Shown piece after piece: positions 38,601 to 46,150 of a stretch of 64,000 bases of DNA. The notes under the pieces were generated by a model. It saw nothing but the letters and a program-made list of their open reading frames with translations, was not told the DNA's origin and did not search any database. Every line of letters starts with the position of its first letter. Within the stretch, counting starts at the first letter, position 1. The DNA is from Paenibacillus sp. FSL K6-3182 (lineage in GTDB: Bacteria; Bacillota; Bacilli; Paenibacillales; Paenibacillaceae): NCBI RefSeq assembly GCF_037976325.1, contig NZ_CP150265.1, forward strand, positions 1,505,501-1,569,500, read 5' to 3'. A program made the translations under genes and the position numbers.

Positions 38601-39849
38601 CGATGTTGAAGTGCTGGTGAACGGTAAAATTGAATACGCAGGTAAAGCGACTACAGCAATTGTGAATAATCAAAAGGTGACAACGATTATCGTGGATCCT
38701 AATAAGCTTAAGAACAGATTGGAGTCTGAGGGTCAGCATGCTGTCATTACGATTCCGTTAAAAGGCAGCTCAGATGTTTATGCTTCACAAATAAATGGGC
38801 AGATCATTTCTGATTTGGGACAAAAGCAAGCTAACTTCGTCCTTCAACATGATCAATTTACGTATACGATACCTGCTTCGCAGATCAGTATTGATGCACT
38901 CACTAAGCTTTTTGGAAAAAAATTAAATCTTCAAGACCTCAAGCTCGAGATAGAGATTGCCAAGCCATTAGCAGATACCATAAAAATGGTGGAAAGTGCA
39001 GCAGTTAAAGGCCAGTTTGAGATGGTTGTTCCAGCGCTTAATTTCACAGTGCGAGCTTCGTATGATGGAAAAACGATTGAAGTTTCTAAATTCGATGCGT
39101 ATGTAGAAAGAATGATAGCTATCCCAGCTGGTGTTGATCCTAACCGAATAACGACAGGGATTGTGGTTGAACCAGATGGATCTGTTCGTCATGTTCCAAC
39201 TAGACTTGTCGTTAAGAATGAAAAGTATTATGCCGTAGTGAACAGCTTAACGAACAGCACATATACCATTGTCTGGCATCCACTTGCATTTAAGGATGTA
39301 GAGCGGCATTGGGCAAAAGAAGCTGTGAATGATATGGGTTCACGAATGGTAATAACGGGTGTTGGCAATGAAATGTTTAATCCGAATAAATCGATTACTC
39401 GTGCGGAGTTTGCTGCTATTATCGTTCGGGGATTAGGTTTGAAATTGGAGACAAGCTCATCGTCATTCTCGGATGTGAACAAAAATGAATGGTATAGCAG
39501 CTATATTCAAACCGCATTTGCAAATGGTCTTATTAACGGATATGAAGATGGAACCTTCCGTCCTATGGACAAAATAACGAGAGAGCAAGCCATGGCGATC
39601 ATTGCAAAAGCAATGAAAATCACCGGCTTGAAACCGAGTCTTGCAGCAAGTGAAGCTGGAGAATTGCTGCTTCCTTATAAAGATGCGAATGCCGCATCCG
39701 AATGGGCGAAGAGCAGCATCCTCGATTGCTTGCAAGTGGAGATCTTCTCAGGCAGAAGCAGTACTGTGCTTGCTCCTAAAGATGAAATCACGAGAGCAGA
39801 AGTGGCTGTGATCATCCAAAGACTTCTCAAAAAATCTAATTTGATTTAA
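32647..39849 (+). CDS. Giant Asp-box propeller / Ig-like / FN3-repeat / SLH surface protein
   Basis: A 2400-residue secreted protein with signal peptide (hydrophobic core PLLVILSFLVVFSQIVWF, cut near YGA). Residues about 40-595 hold some 14 repeats of the form YGNGxYVAVGxxGxI followed by SSDGxxWT, the Asp-box of sialidase/YCF48-like propellers. Then come an Ig-like domain (604-696), a distinct beta domain (700-875), a second Ig-like domain (876-968), eleven fibronectin-III-like repeats of 91 residues (972-1973), a pre-SLH domain (about 1990-2210) and three SLH repeats (2215-2397, with GYEDGTFRP). The start has a TGGAG ribosome site. Repeats 5-11 are nearly identical at DNA level. The role is probably adhesion or surface display; no catalytic domain is recognised. 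Confidence 0.87.
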   Translation: MYKRIRFLRAPLLVILSFLVVFSQIVWFSSTTYGAGSSWNTLNNPINNTSNQFLGMGYGNGIYVAVGSNGLIATSSDAAKWTTRSTNSTQNLNEVDYGNNVYVAAGAGGTILYSTDAVTWNAATSNTSNQLFSVKFLNGSFWAVGASGIILKSSDGQSWTSIASGISNDLYNISYGNSKYVLGDANGKIYYSATGNPSTWGGGQQLNSTYYSSINFIGFLNNHFYAFDSSPILASYRSSDAITWTSTPLAWQAFAGAYGNGVYVLYSNANTAFTSMDGVSWTERTTNYGNTMQAITFGNGKFVAAGNSGSIMYSLDGIEWTTVTPNITDTVYNNGLYVAVGYNNSATIGGTIFTSTDRVNWTSRITPTANGFSSIAYGNGTYVAVGSGGTIYVSSNATNWNLAASNTTSNLQGVQFVNNRFIAVGNSGTILTSSDGTAWTSAAITGGPAITTVLYSVAYGNGTYVAVGQGSRMAYSSDGLNWTASSLTGSSFIFRNVVYANNLFVAVGASGKIFTSSDGTSSNWTSQDSTATGHLTGIAYGAGQFMVSGIGGKIVSSPDGASWTSEATNVAAFLTNVVYDGSRFLSLGYNFTTIEAAAVVSSPPLIIGNPSNATINEGENATFTVAASNTNSYQWQVNTGAGFSNIVNSSTYSGATASTLTITGATTGMDGYQYRVIAMGSTAPAATSNSATLTVTAPSIASTIMFKSNAGIAGNATVVSDGQGGSDDIPGFSLDFSAKAAANPNENLVLTYEIPYPDTIGASGLSAGYADSESQSIWTIKSRNSSQNFSLDSITLIDSGNKDVKIGAFNDGVQVGEWVDLTISVDPWMFTFDHSNGLNFSFDNIDEIRIIPQDSEMWISINNVQIGDPVTRPAPSITSNPSNATINEGDNATFTVAASNASSYQWQVDTGAGFTNISDNTDYAGATTATLVIKGATAAMSGYQYRVVASGSTSPAATSNSATLTVIPMNVPLADFANTSKTGTSATFAWSAATGATSLKIEQSPTGANTWTTATTGALSTNATTATVTGLSAATEYDFRLAVTGGANAGNSNVVNVTTNSVALINFASTTKTGTSATFAWSAATGATSLKIEQSPTGANTWTTAATGALATNATTATVTGLSAATGYDFRLVVTGGANAGNSNVVNVTTNSVALIDFANSSKTGTSATFTWSAATGATGLKIEQSPAGANTWTTASTGALAINATTATVTGLSAATGYDFRLAVTGGANAGDSNVVTLTTNPIALTNFASASKTGTSATFTWSAATGATNIKVEQSPTGANTWTTATTGALSTNATTATVTGLSAATGYDFRLVVTGGANAGDSNVVTVTTNPIALTDFASASQTGTSATFTWSAATGATNIKVEQSPTGANTWTTATTGVIATNATTATVTGLSAATGYDFRLVVTGGANAGDSNVVTVTTNPVALTDFASASKTGTSATFTWSAATNAISIKVEQSPTGANTWTTATTGVIATNATTATVTGLSAATGYDFRLVVTGGANAGDSNVVTVTTNPVALTDFASASKTGTSATFTWSAATNAISIKVEQTPTGANTWTTATTGVIATNATTATVTGLSAATGYDFRLVVTGGANAGDSNVVTVTTNPIALTDFASASQTGTSATFTWSAATGATNIKVEQSPTGANTWTTATTGVIATNATTATVTGLSAATGYDFRLVVTGGANAGDSNVVTVTTNPIALTDFASASQTGTSATFTWSAATGATNIKVEQSPTGANTWTTATTGVIATNATTATVTGLSAATGYDFRLVVTGGANAGDSNVVTVTTNPVALTDFASASKTGTSATFTWSAATNAISIKVEQSPTGANTWTTATTGVIATNATTATVTGLSAATGYDFRLVVTGGANAGDSNVVTVTTNPIALTDFASASQTGTSATFTWSAATGATNIKVEQSPTGANTWTTATTGVIATNATTATVTGLSAATGYDFRLVVTGGANAGDSNVVTVTTYSIEPSQPNPPKTEETDVEVLVNGKIEYAGKATTAIVNNQKVTTIIVDPNKLKNRLESEGQHAVITIPLKGSSDVYASQINGQIISDLGQKQANFVLQHDQFTYTIPASQISIDALTKLFGKKLNLQDLKLEIEIAKPLADTIKMVESAAVKGQFEMVVPALNFTVRASYDGKTIEVSKFDAYVERMIAIPAGVDPNRITTGIVVEPDGSVRHVPTRLVVKNEKYYAVVNSLTNSTYTIVWHPLAFKDVERHWAKEAVNDMGSRMVITGVGNEMFNPNKSITRAEFAAIIVRGLGLKLETSSSSFSDVNKNEWYSSYIQTAFANGLINGYEDGTFRPMDKITREQAMAIIAKAMKITGLKPSLAASEAGELLLPYKDANAASEWAKSSILDCLQVEIFSGRSSTVLAPKDEITRAEVAVIIQRLLKKSNLI
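35562..38565 (+). repeat. Eleven tandem 273-bp repeats (FN3-like, in frame)
   Basis: Eleven consecutive 273-bp units (91 codons) lie in the 2400-residue surface protein gene. Units 1-4 have diverged; units 5-11 fall into two nearly identical types, one with ASASQTG plus GATNIK and one with ASASKTG plus NAISIK, in the order Q,K,K,Q,Q,K,Q. This indicates recent expansion or gene conversion. Unit number may vary between strains and may be misassembled. Confidence 0.95.
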
Positions 39850-39860
39850 AAGACTAAATA

Positions 39861-39915
39861 CTAAAGGGTTATCTTACAAAGGTGAATACACCAATGTGAG
39901 ATAACCCTTTTTTCT
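39861..39915 (+). terminator. Rho-independent terminator after the FN3/SLH gene
   Basis: AAAGGGTTATCTTACA pairs with TGTGAGATAACCCTTT and a T run follows. The arms resemble those of the terminator at 5586-5640. Confidence 0.85.
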
Positions 39916-39962
39916 GTTTGAGCAATAGGATTTAAGTGAGCCTGTATGCTCGATCATCGCAA

Positions 39963-40439
39963 TTAAATTATTTTCATATAGCTAAATCCATAAACAGAGC
40001 CGAGCGCCATTACAATGGTCCATACGGCAAGGCTGACTGCCATCCATTGAATGACGCGTTTTCGCGAGGATCCTAATGACAAAGCTAATAAAGCCGCGAT
40101 GTCGGTGCCCACAATAAGGGGAGCCAGCAGGGCAAGTCCGGGAAGGCCGTAACGCTCCCAAATTCGCCTTGCTCGAGTCTCCTTTTTTGATGTTGTGGTA
40201 ATGCCCTTCTTCAATTTCCGATTCGTATTCCACTTCGAAAATTGTTTGAAAAACAGGCCCAGGAGCAGTACCAAAAGAAAGTTGCCTGCAAAGCCGATAA
40301 TGGCTACAGCTACTGGCGACAATCCTGCTACGATGCCAAGAGGTACGACTAGAAATACATCCAACCACGGCGCTGCTGCGAGTAAAAATAAAACAATATA
40401 TGGCCATATCCCATCCGTTTGCTGAATCCATTCAATCAT
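39963..40439 (-). CDS. Small multidrug export family membrane protein
   Basis: A 158-residue membrane protein of the small multi-drug export (Sm_multidrug_ex) family. Hydrophobic helices lie near 13-30, 33-62, 97-122 and 127-155, with a basic cytoplasmic loop (SKWNTNRKLKKGITTTSKK) in between. PWLDVFLVVPLGIVAGL and RYGLPGLALLAPLIVGTDIAAL are the two similar halves that typify the family. True transport activity of the family is poorly documented. The gene lies 20 bases after the M23 peptidase gene on the same strand, behind GGAGGAAC, so the two are probably co-transcribed. Confidence 0.8.
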   Translation of the reverse strand: MIEWIQQTDGIWPYIVLFLLAAAPWLDVFLVVPLGIVAGLSPVAVAIIGFAGNFLLVLLLGLFFKQFSKWNTNRKLKKGITTTSKKETRARRIWERYGLPGLALLAPLIVGTDIAALLALSLGSSRKRVIQWMAVSLAVWTIVMALGSVYGFSYMKII

Positions 40440-40459
40440 ATTGTTCCTCCAGTTATTAT

Positions 40460-41488
40460 TTAATTAGCTGAGGAAATGGTTTCGCCTTGAGACGGCTTCA
40501 TCGCATTTTCCCACTTCACATTGATGGATCGGGCAGTGAATAGTTCGGGTCCGTCTGATAGCTGAAAATGCAAATGGGGCTCACTGCTGTTGCCTGAATT
40601 GCCGGTCAGACCTATGACGTCGCCTTTTTTGACCTTGTCTCCTGGCTTAACTGTTGCAGAGCCTTTCTTGAGATGCGCCAGATGGCTGTATTCTCCACCG
40701 TGATCAATGACGACATTATTCCCAGCAGGTTGATTCGGATTCATTACCCCAACAGGCGCATTATCTAAAATATCATTCACTACCGATATGATTATACCAT
40801 CCGCTGGAGCAATGATTTCTTTCCCGAAGGCATAATAGCTTTCATTTTTGAGCGGGTCACCTTTATAGGAAAAATGATCTTTTGTTTGGATAAAATCGTA
40901 CGCGTATCGCTGAATCTCTAGTTCATAATGATAATTCACAAGAACATTCTCGCCGCCCCAAAATACAAACCATTCGCCCTCAAAAGGTAAAGCATATTTA
41001 TTTTTGCTCAGCTTCGAATCGGTTTCAGGTGAGGAGGTTAGTTCCTGAACTTGAATTGATGTAATGACTCCGTCAGAATCAAACATTCCGAGCAGCCCCT
41101 TATTCCCCTCGTCACTCACCCATATACGCCGATCGTAACCATTAAGCTGTATAGTAGAGGATTTCTCGAATGTATGGATACCATTCGTAAACTCCTCTCC
41201 CGTCTTTTCTAAATCTGCTTCGCTTACCGCATCCCTTAAAGGCTGATTAAAACGGGCATAAATTTCCTTATACTTGCCGTCCAGCAGTGCCTTTGGCAGG
41301 TCGTCTGGCATAAGTAATTGGTTCGTCGTCTCAGTGGGGCTCATTGTTTGCACAGCTCCTGTATTGGTGGTCACTGCTGAATTTTCTCCGCTGCAAGCGG
41401 CCAGAAGTAAAGCTAGTGAACCGGCAGCTAATGCCGTTTTTGCAGTCATTGCTGTACCATATATATAATTCGTTGCTCCTTTTTTCAT
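40460..41488 (-). CDS. M23 family metallopeptidase lipoprotein
   Basis: A 342-residue lipoprotein with a lipobox LLAACSG preceded by a hydrophobic signal, so it is tethered to the outer face of the membrane. The N-terminal part (about 45-150) is a DUF3887-like domain (KALLDGKYKEIYARFNQPL). The C-terminal part is an M23 peptidase: APADGIIISVV, NNVVIDHGGEYSHLAHL, KKGDVIGLTGNSGNSSEPHLHFQLSDG with the HLH zinc motif. The family cuts peptidoglycan cross-bridges. Two ATGs lie close together; the one at 41488 has the better spacing (8 bases) to GGGAGG. It is divergent from the OmpR-type two-component genes, which may regulate it. Confidence 0.87.
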   Translation of the reverse strand: MKKGATNYIYGTAMTAKTALAAGSLALLLAACSGENSAVTTNTGAVQTMSPTETTNQLLMPDDLPKALLDGKYKEIYARFNQPLRDAVSEADLEKTGEEFTNGIHTFEKSSTIQLNGYDRRIWVSDEGNKGLLGMFDSDGVITSIQVQELTSSPETDSKLSKNKYALPFEGEWFVFWGGENVLVNYHYELEIQRYAYDFIQTKDHFSYKGDPLKNESYYAFGKEIIAPADGIIISVVNDILDNAPVGVMNPNQPAGNNVVIDHGGEYSHLAHLKKGSATVKPGDKVKKGDVIGLTGNSGNSSEPHLHFQLSDGPELFTARSINVKWENAMKPSQGETISSAN

Positions 41489-41559
41489 TTTCATCGCCTC
41501 CCGATAATACCATTGTAGCAGCAGAGTCTTAGCTCTTATGAAACCCATCATTAACGCAC

Positions 41560-41606
41560 TCTTAACTTTAAGAAGAGTGAATGGAGACGAATTAAGCTTC
41601 CCTTAA
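41560..41606. promoter_or_regulatory. Two TTAAG-type inverted repeats between divergent genes
   Basis: TCTTAA-CT-TTAAGA (41560-41573) and TTAAG-CTTCC-CTTAA (41592-41606) lie 32-33 bases apart between the M23 gene and the response-regulator gene. Paired AT-rich repeats of this kind suit OmpR-type regulators, so an autoregulatory operator is plausible. Confidence 0.4.
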
Positions 41607-41681
41607 GATTAGAATGATTTAAAGTGAAAAAAATCATGCTATGATGATATAAACATCAGTTGGCGGAAGGAGCTGGCACGA

Positions 41682-42440
41682 ATGAACCATGCATCAATTT
41701 TGCTCGTTGATGATGAGCAAGCGCTACTGGAGCTTTTGCAGACGGTATTGCGCAAGGAAGGCTACATGAATATTGATACCGTGCAATCGGGTGAAGAAGC
41801 CATTGAAGCTTGTGAAGCTAAAAAATACGATTTAATTGTACTGGATGTGATGCTGCCAGGGCGCAGCGGAATTGAAATATGTCCTTTTATCCGTCAAACG
41901 ACGAACGCGCCAATTTTATTTCTCACCGCGAGAACATCGGATTTTGACAAGCTGACAGGGTTTGCGATTGGGGGAGATGACTACATTACCAAACCATTTA
42001 ATCCGCTGGAAGTAGTAGCCCGCATAAGGGCGCAGCTGCGGCGGTACTTTAGTTCGTCAACGGAAACTGATGCCTTAAAAAATACCTCGGAAGATTCCCA
42101 CAATCGAAAATCCAACGTATTTGATTACGGTCGATTTAAATTAGATGAGACAGCAGGTGAGCTGTTTATTGAAGGACAGGCTGTTTCATGTCCTGCACTT
42201 GTGTTTCAGCTGCTGCTTTTTCTTTGCAAAAACCCTAATCGAATATTCAGTAAAAGCGAGCTGTATGAGAAGGTTTGGGGTGAAGAAGCCTTCAGTGATG
42301 ACAATACGGTCATGGTTCATATTCATCGGATAAGAGAAAGAATTGAAGCTGATCCGTCTAATCCAAAATTTATCGTTAACGTCAGAGGTATGGGCTACAA
42401 ACTAGTTAAAACGGATCAGCAGGAGCTTACTATGCCATGA
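41682..42440 (+). CDS. OmpR family response regulator
   Basis: A 252-residue response regulator with a receiver domain at 1-122 (ILLVDDEQALLELL, phospho-acceptor Asp55 in LIVLDVMLPGRSG, FLTART, DDYITKPFNPLEVVARI) and an OmpR/PhoB winged helix at about 150-245 (FELL-like start, NPNRIFSKSELYEKVWGEEAF, DDNTVMVHIHRIRERI, VRGMGYKL). The ATG follows GGAAGGAG. It overlaps the sensor kinase gene by 4 bases. The divergent M23 peptidase and transporter genes are likely targets, which would fit a cell-wall or antimicrobial-peptide response of the BceR/VanR kind; this is inference. Confidence 0.92.
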   Translation: MNHASILLVDDEQALLELLQTVLRKEGYMNIDTVQSGEEAIEACEAKKYDLIVLDVMLPGRSGIEICPFIRQTTNAPILFLTARTSDFDKLTGFAIGGDDYITKPFNPLEVVARIRAQLRRYFSSSTETDALKNTSEDSHNRKSNVFDYGRFKLDETAGELFIEGQAVSCPALVFQLLLFLCKNPNRIFSKSELYEKVWGEEAFSDDNTVMVHIHRIRERIEADPSNPKFIVNVRGMGYKLVKTDQQELTMP

Positions 42441-44188
42441 ATATTAAGCGACAACTAACAGTGAAGTTCGTTCTTCAACTCGCAATAGCAGGAATGATCG
42501 TTCTTCTCATAGCTGCGCTGACCTTTTATTGGATGCTGCAGCGGTTTAGCGAGATTAACATTACACGTGATTTTGCCAGTGTAGGGTTAGAACAGATGGT
42601 AGAATCCTCTAAGCTTGGCAAGAATGGCATTACGTTTGCACCAAGCTTGCTGAGGCAGGTGAAGAAAAACAATGGCTGGCTGCAAAGCCTAGATGAGAAT
42701 GGAAAAGTTGCTAGTGCTTATAACACGCCCAAAGATGTTCCCAACCAATATGGGCCAGGTGAATTAGTGGAACACTGGATGGGGAAGAGCACATTTCCTT
42801 ACCAGATTGCGTTATGGATACAGCAGAAGGATGGGAAGAAATACACAATGGTCTATGGGGCTCCAAAAGTAATAGAGCCTATATTGGAACAATTAAATGA
42901 AGTCGAATTCATTGTTTCTGAAAAAAAATTAGTCCTTCCAGATGCCTTATCAGGAAAAATAAGATCGGCTCATGCTTTTGTTCAACTGATCGATTCGGCA
43001 GGTGTGGAACTGGTCTCCTATAACAAACCCGATGCGGTACCTTCGTTATACTCCGTTCCGGAACTTGCGCTTCGTACATTGTATGGTGAAAGATACGGTT
43101 ACCGGATAGCAACCTCGCATGATGCAGAAACAGGAAACACCTGGCTTGTCGGAGAGCCGAATAGTGTAGCGGGAGATTCGGGCAAAAAGAAATGGATACC
43201 GGAGGAAGCACAGGTAGTCATTATCGGGTCCATTTTCTTGTTTATCTCCTTACTGGTCTTGTTCGTACTCCTCTCACTATGGCAGGCCCATCGCTTTGGC
43301 GCACCGATGCTGCACATGCTTGTGTGGCTCGATTCAATAGGGAAAACGGTGTATGAAGAACCTGTTGATCGTAGAGGTCTCCATCGAAGCCGAACGTCAG
43401 CAGGGAAATGGCGGCGAAGGTATCGTGTTTTTGCTGATGTGATGGTTTCTATTGAAAAGTTATCCAATGCGTTGAAGAGAGAGCAAGCGATGCGGGAGCA
43501 AACGGAAAGCCTAAGAGAAGAATGGATTGCTGGCGTTACCCATGATTTGAAGACGCCGTTATCCTCTATAACTGGTTATGCCCATTTATTAGCAGAGCCG
43601 GCATATGATTGGTCTCAGGAGGAGGTACGTAAATTTTCTTCGACGATGCTGGAAAAATCGGCTCATATGGATATGTTGATCAGCGATCTTGCTATGACGT
43701 ACCGATTGAGGTCGGGAATTCTTCCTCCTGAGACGATGAAGGTTGAACTGAACGCCTGGCTTTATGAAGCGCTTGAGCAGGCTGCCGCTGATCCTGCTTA
43801 TGGAAAAGAGCGCATTGTATTTCATGCTGCGCAAGATGATGTTTGGGTCCAACTGTATACGCCTTGGCTGGAGAGAGTGGTTAATAATTTAACCGCTAAT
43901 TCGCTGCTTCATAACCCGCCTGGTACCGTTTTGACGGTATCGCTTCTGGCGACTGAAGAAGGTGGCGGAATAACGATAAAATTCACCGATGATGGCGACG
44001 GTATGGATGAAGCTACATTGAATCGGCTTTTTGAGCGTTATTATCGCGGCACGGATACCGCATCCACCACCAACGGTTCTGGACTTGGCATGGCTATATC
44101 GAAGGGACTGATTGAAGCTATGGGTGGCAGGATTGCGGTTAAAACAACACCGGGTGAAGGGACGACGATTTTGTTAATTTGGAGCTGA
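42437..44188 (+). CDS. Sensor histidine kinase
   Basis: A 583-residue membrane kinase. TM1 is at about 8-34 and TM2 at about 257-282, enclosing a 220-residue extracytoplasmic sensor region. A linker leads to a HisKA domain with His369 in AGVTHDLKTPLSSITGYAH, and a HATPase domain with NLTANSLLHN (N box), DDGDGMDE, and GSGLGMAISKGLIEAMGG. It phosphorylates the response regulator encoded by the overlapping upstream gene. A strong terminator closes the operon. Confidence 0.92.
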   Translation: MNIKRQLTVKFVLQLAIAGMIVLLIAALTFYWMLQRFSEINITRDFASVGLEQMVESSKLGKNGITFAPSLLRQVKKNNGWLQSLDENGKVASAYNTPKDVPNQYGPGELVEHWMGKSTFPYQIALWIQQKDGKKYTMVYGAPKVIEPILEQLNEVEFIVSEKKLVLPDALSGKIRSAHAFVQLIDSAGVELVSYNKPDAVPSLYSVPELALRTLYGERYGYRIATSHDAETGNTWLVGEPNSVAGDSGKKKWIPEEAQVVIIGSIFLFISLLVLFVLLSLWQAHRFGAPMLHMLVWLDSIGKTVYEEPVDRRGLHRSRTSAGKWRRRYRVFADVMVSIEKLSNALKREQAMREQTESLREEWIAGVTHDLKTPLSSITGYAHLLAEPAYDWSQEEVRKFSSTMLEKSAHMDMLISDLAMTYRLRSGILPPETMKVELNAWLYEALEQAAADPAYGKERIVFHAAQDDVWVQLYTPWLERVVNNLTANSLLHNPPGTVLTVSLLATEEGGGITIKFTDDGDGMDEATLNRLFERYYRGTDTASTTNGSGLGMAISKGLIEAMGGRIAVKTTPGEGTTILLIWS

Positions 44189-44250
44189 CAACGTCGACTT
44201 TCATCGAACAAACAACAGTTAAAGAATCGCTATAAAATTAGTAAATAAAT

Positions 44251-44296
44251 AAAAAAAACGCTAGATCATGATATATTGATGATCTAGCGTTTTTTT
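44251..44296. terminator. Bidirectional terminator after the two-component operon
   Basis: AAAAACGCTAGATCAT pairs perfectly with ATGATCTAGCGTTTTT around a 9-base loop. Confidence 0.9.
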
Positions 44297-44372
44297 AAAT
44301 CTACAAAAGAATGAAAAATGTAAAGATAACATATTCTTGTCAATCGAAATTATTTGCCAGGGAGGGGTAAGA

Positions 44373-44555
44373 ATGCAGCAACAGGAAAAAGAAATACAGG
44401 AGCTTAAAGAACGATTAGTTAACGTCGAGGAAAAACTTCAACGTAAATCGAATTCTTCTAACGCTCTTAAGTTTGTACTGTGGTTCATCCTTATATTCGT
44501 CGTTCTACTGATCGCAATTGGCGTATTTCAATTTATTGGCTCTTCTTCATCCTAA
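44373..44555 (+). CDS. Small coiled-coil/TM protein
   Basis: A 60-residue protein. The first 30 residues form a heptad-like charged helix (QEKEIQELKERLVNVEEKLQ), followed by one TM helix (FVLWFILIFVVLLIAIGVF) and a short Ser-rich end. The ATG at 44373 follows GGGAGGGG; an upstream in-frame ATG at 44337 lacks a ribosome site. It is tail-anchored in topology. It is convergent with the pspA-like gene, with a strong hairpin between them. Function is unknown; a role in envelope stress is suggested only by position. Confidence 0.7.
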   Translation: MQQQEKEIQELKERLVNVEEKLQRKSNSSNALKFVLWFILIFVVLLIAIGVFQFIGSSSS

Positions 44556-44578
44556 TTTAAAATAATATTCTAACGAAT

Positions 44579-44624
44579 AAAGCGGCGGTCAATGACGTTA
44601 TTATACGTCTTTGCCCGCCGCTTT
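44579..44624. terminator. Bidirectional terminator between small TM gene and pspA-like gene
   Basis: AAGCGGCGG pairs with CCGCCGCTT, with an inner GACGT/ACGTC pair. Confidence 0.8.
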
Positions 44625-44633
44625 AAGTTGTAT

Positions 44634-45296
44634 TTATGATTTTTTAGTTTGAAGCCGTTTAAGTTCTTCATCCACACGAGCTTTGCGCTGCTCTAGCTGC
44701 TGATCGGAACCATATGCGCCAGCATGTAAGCTGTTGTATGAACCTTTTGTAAGCTCACGTTGTGCTTCTAATTCCATTACCTTTTGTTCAATCCGATCGA
44801 ACCCTTGTGAAGCGGAGCTTCCATGAAGGGAGTTGGAATAGCTAGAAGAGGTTGCAGTTGTCTGCTGCACGCGGGTAATGAGCTCAGCGCGTTTTCCTTG
44901 CAGCCGTGTTTTCTCTTCTTTCAATGCCTCAATGCGATAACCGAGGTCAAGTACCGCTTGCTTTGCAAGCTGCTGCAATCTTACCGTTTCTTCAGCTTGT
45001 TCTAGATACAGCAGCTTCGCTTCAAGCGCCGTACGAGCTTCTGCTTCACGTTCCTCAACTGCCGCTTGCTCTGCTTTACCCTCGTAATAGCTTACTTGTC
45101 CGCTGAATTCACTTAGTTTAGATTGCAGCATGCGATCCTGTGCTTGCTGCTGCGCCAGCGCATGCTCAGTTTTGGCAATTTCCTCATCCAAATCTCTCAA
45201 ATAATGATTAAGCATCATGACCGGATTTTCCATCTTGTCCAACATTTCATTTGCTGCTGCCTTTGTCATACTAACTACTCGTTGTAAAATTCCCAT
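44634..45296 (-). CDS. PspA/IM30 family envelope-stress protein
   Basis: A 220-residue, almost wholly helical protein of the PspA/IM30/LiaH family (ESCRT-III-like membrane-remodelling proteins). It starts MGILQRVVSMTKAAANEMLDK, an amphipathic helix plus the NPVMMLNHYLRDLDEEI hallmark, and continues as long coiled coil to about residue 150; the tail is Ser-rich and then charged. It would bind and stabilise stressed membrane. It lies 62 bases downstream of the PspC gene on the same strand, the usual partner, so a Psp/Lia-like operon is likely. Confidence 0.9.
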   Translation of the reverse strand: MGILQRVVSMTKAAANEMLDKMENPVMMLNHYLRDLDEEIAKTEHALAQQQAQDRMLQSKLSEFSGQVSYYEGKAEQAAVEEREAEARTALEAKLLYLEQAEETVRLQQLAKQAVLDLGYRIEALKEEKTRLQGKRAELITRVQQTTATSSSYSNSLHGSSASQGFDRIEQKVMELEAQRELTKGSYNSLHAGAYGSDQQLEQRKARVDEELKRLQTKKS

Positions 45297-45358
45297 TGAT
45301 AATCTCTCCTTAAAAGTTTGTGTTTGGTTTTATTTTCATTTGCATTCGTTTATTTGAT

Positions 45359-45574
45359 TTAGTAGTGATCGGCAAATCGAAAGTCGTTGTTAATTGCTTT
45401 TGGGATAAAGAGTGTAGCTATAAAATATGCGAGTATAACCGTTCCGAAGCTGAAGAACGCCGCAATGACAACTAACAATCTAACAATAGTGGAATCAATG
45501 CCGAGCCATTGTCCGATGCCTCCGCATAGACCTGTCAGCTTGCTGTCTGTCGTTGATCGAAATAATTTTTTCAT
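45359..45574 (-). CDS. PspC domain protein
   Basis: A 71-residue PspC-domain membrane protein (LiaY/YthC-like). KLTGLCGGIGQWLGIDSTIVRLLVVIAA is split here as KLTGLCGGIGQWLGIDSTI and VRLLVVIAAFFSFG, the standard PspC signature, and one long TM region occupies residues 33-60. It probably recruits the PspA-like protein to the membrane. First gene of the two-gene minus-strand unit. Confidence 0.88.
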   Translation of the reverse strand: MKKLFRSTTDSKLTGLCGGIGQWLGIDSTIVRLLVVIAAFFSFGTVILAYFIATLFIPKAINNDFRFADHY

Positions 45575-45792
45575 ATACAGTCATCCTTTCGTGTAGCTCA
45601 TCTATGTCCTTATTGTAGTCTCTGGAAGATTGTTTCGTAACGGTCCTCGGGCCATTTCGGTGCTAGGCTTTAGGCGGGGACTGTCTGCGACGGGCGACGG
45701 GGCTGCCGCTATTCTTATAGCAGTTATAGGCTGTGCTTTATTAGAAATTGCTTTTGGATTGGTGTTGGTCTCAGATGAAATTGTAAATCCAT

Positions 45793-46000
45793 AAAAAAGC
45801 TGTCCGAAAATCATTAGACCTTTGGGCAGCCTTATCGGGATGATCAGGTTGTAGAACCAGCGAATTACGGTTGTGGGTTACATGTTCATTGCGTAGCTAA
45901 GCTGTAGTAGCGTTGCTTCTTTAAAGGAGCAGCTTAGAAATTCTATTTCTGCAGGCAAACCTTCTGCTGTGTAATCAGTCGAAACCGTAATTGCTGGCTG
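45793..46000 (-). ncRNA. Possible structured non-coding RNA or mobile-element remnant
   Basis: The gap 45575-46150 has no convincing ORF. It contains a long-range inverted repeat: CCAGCGAATTACGGTT (45857-45872) and AACCGTAATTGCTGG (45983-45997), with one bulged base. Nested inside are CTAAGCTG (45897-45904) and CAGCTTAG (45930-45937). On the minus strand these are followed by an imperfect stem (45797-45833) and a run of T, like a terminator. This could be a transcribed structured RNA or the remnant of a small transposable element. Confidence 0.3.
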
Positions 46001-46150
46001 AGAATCCTGAATAAGGACTTAGTTTATTATTGTTTACCGCCTTCCCGAGCGAGAGAGGCTGCTAAATTCCTTTACTCTATTCAACCAATCTACTATTATA
46101 AATTTAGATTTTAGAGATAATAATTAGTATAAATGGGAGATGGGACCAAC

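Noticed and set aside
45602..45814. 70-residue minus-strand ORF upstream of the PspC gene
   Set aside because: Low-complexity sequence that includes the terminator-like stem; no ribosome site or recognisable fold.
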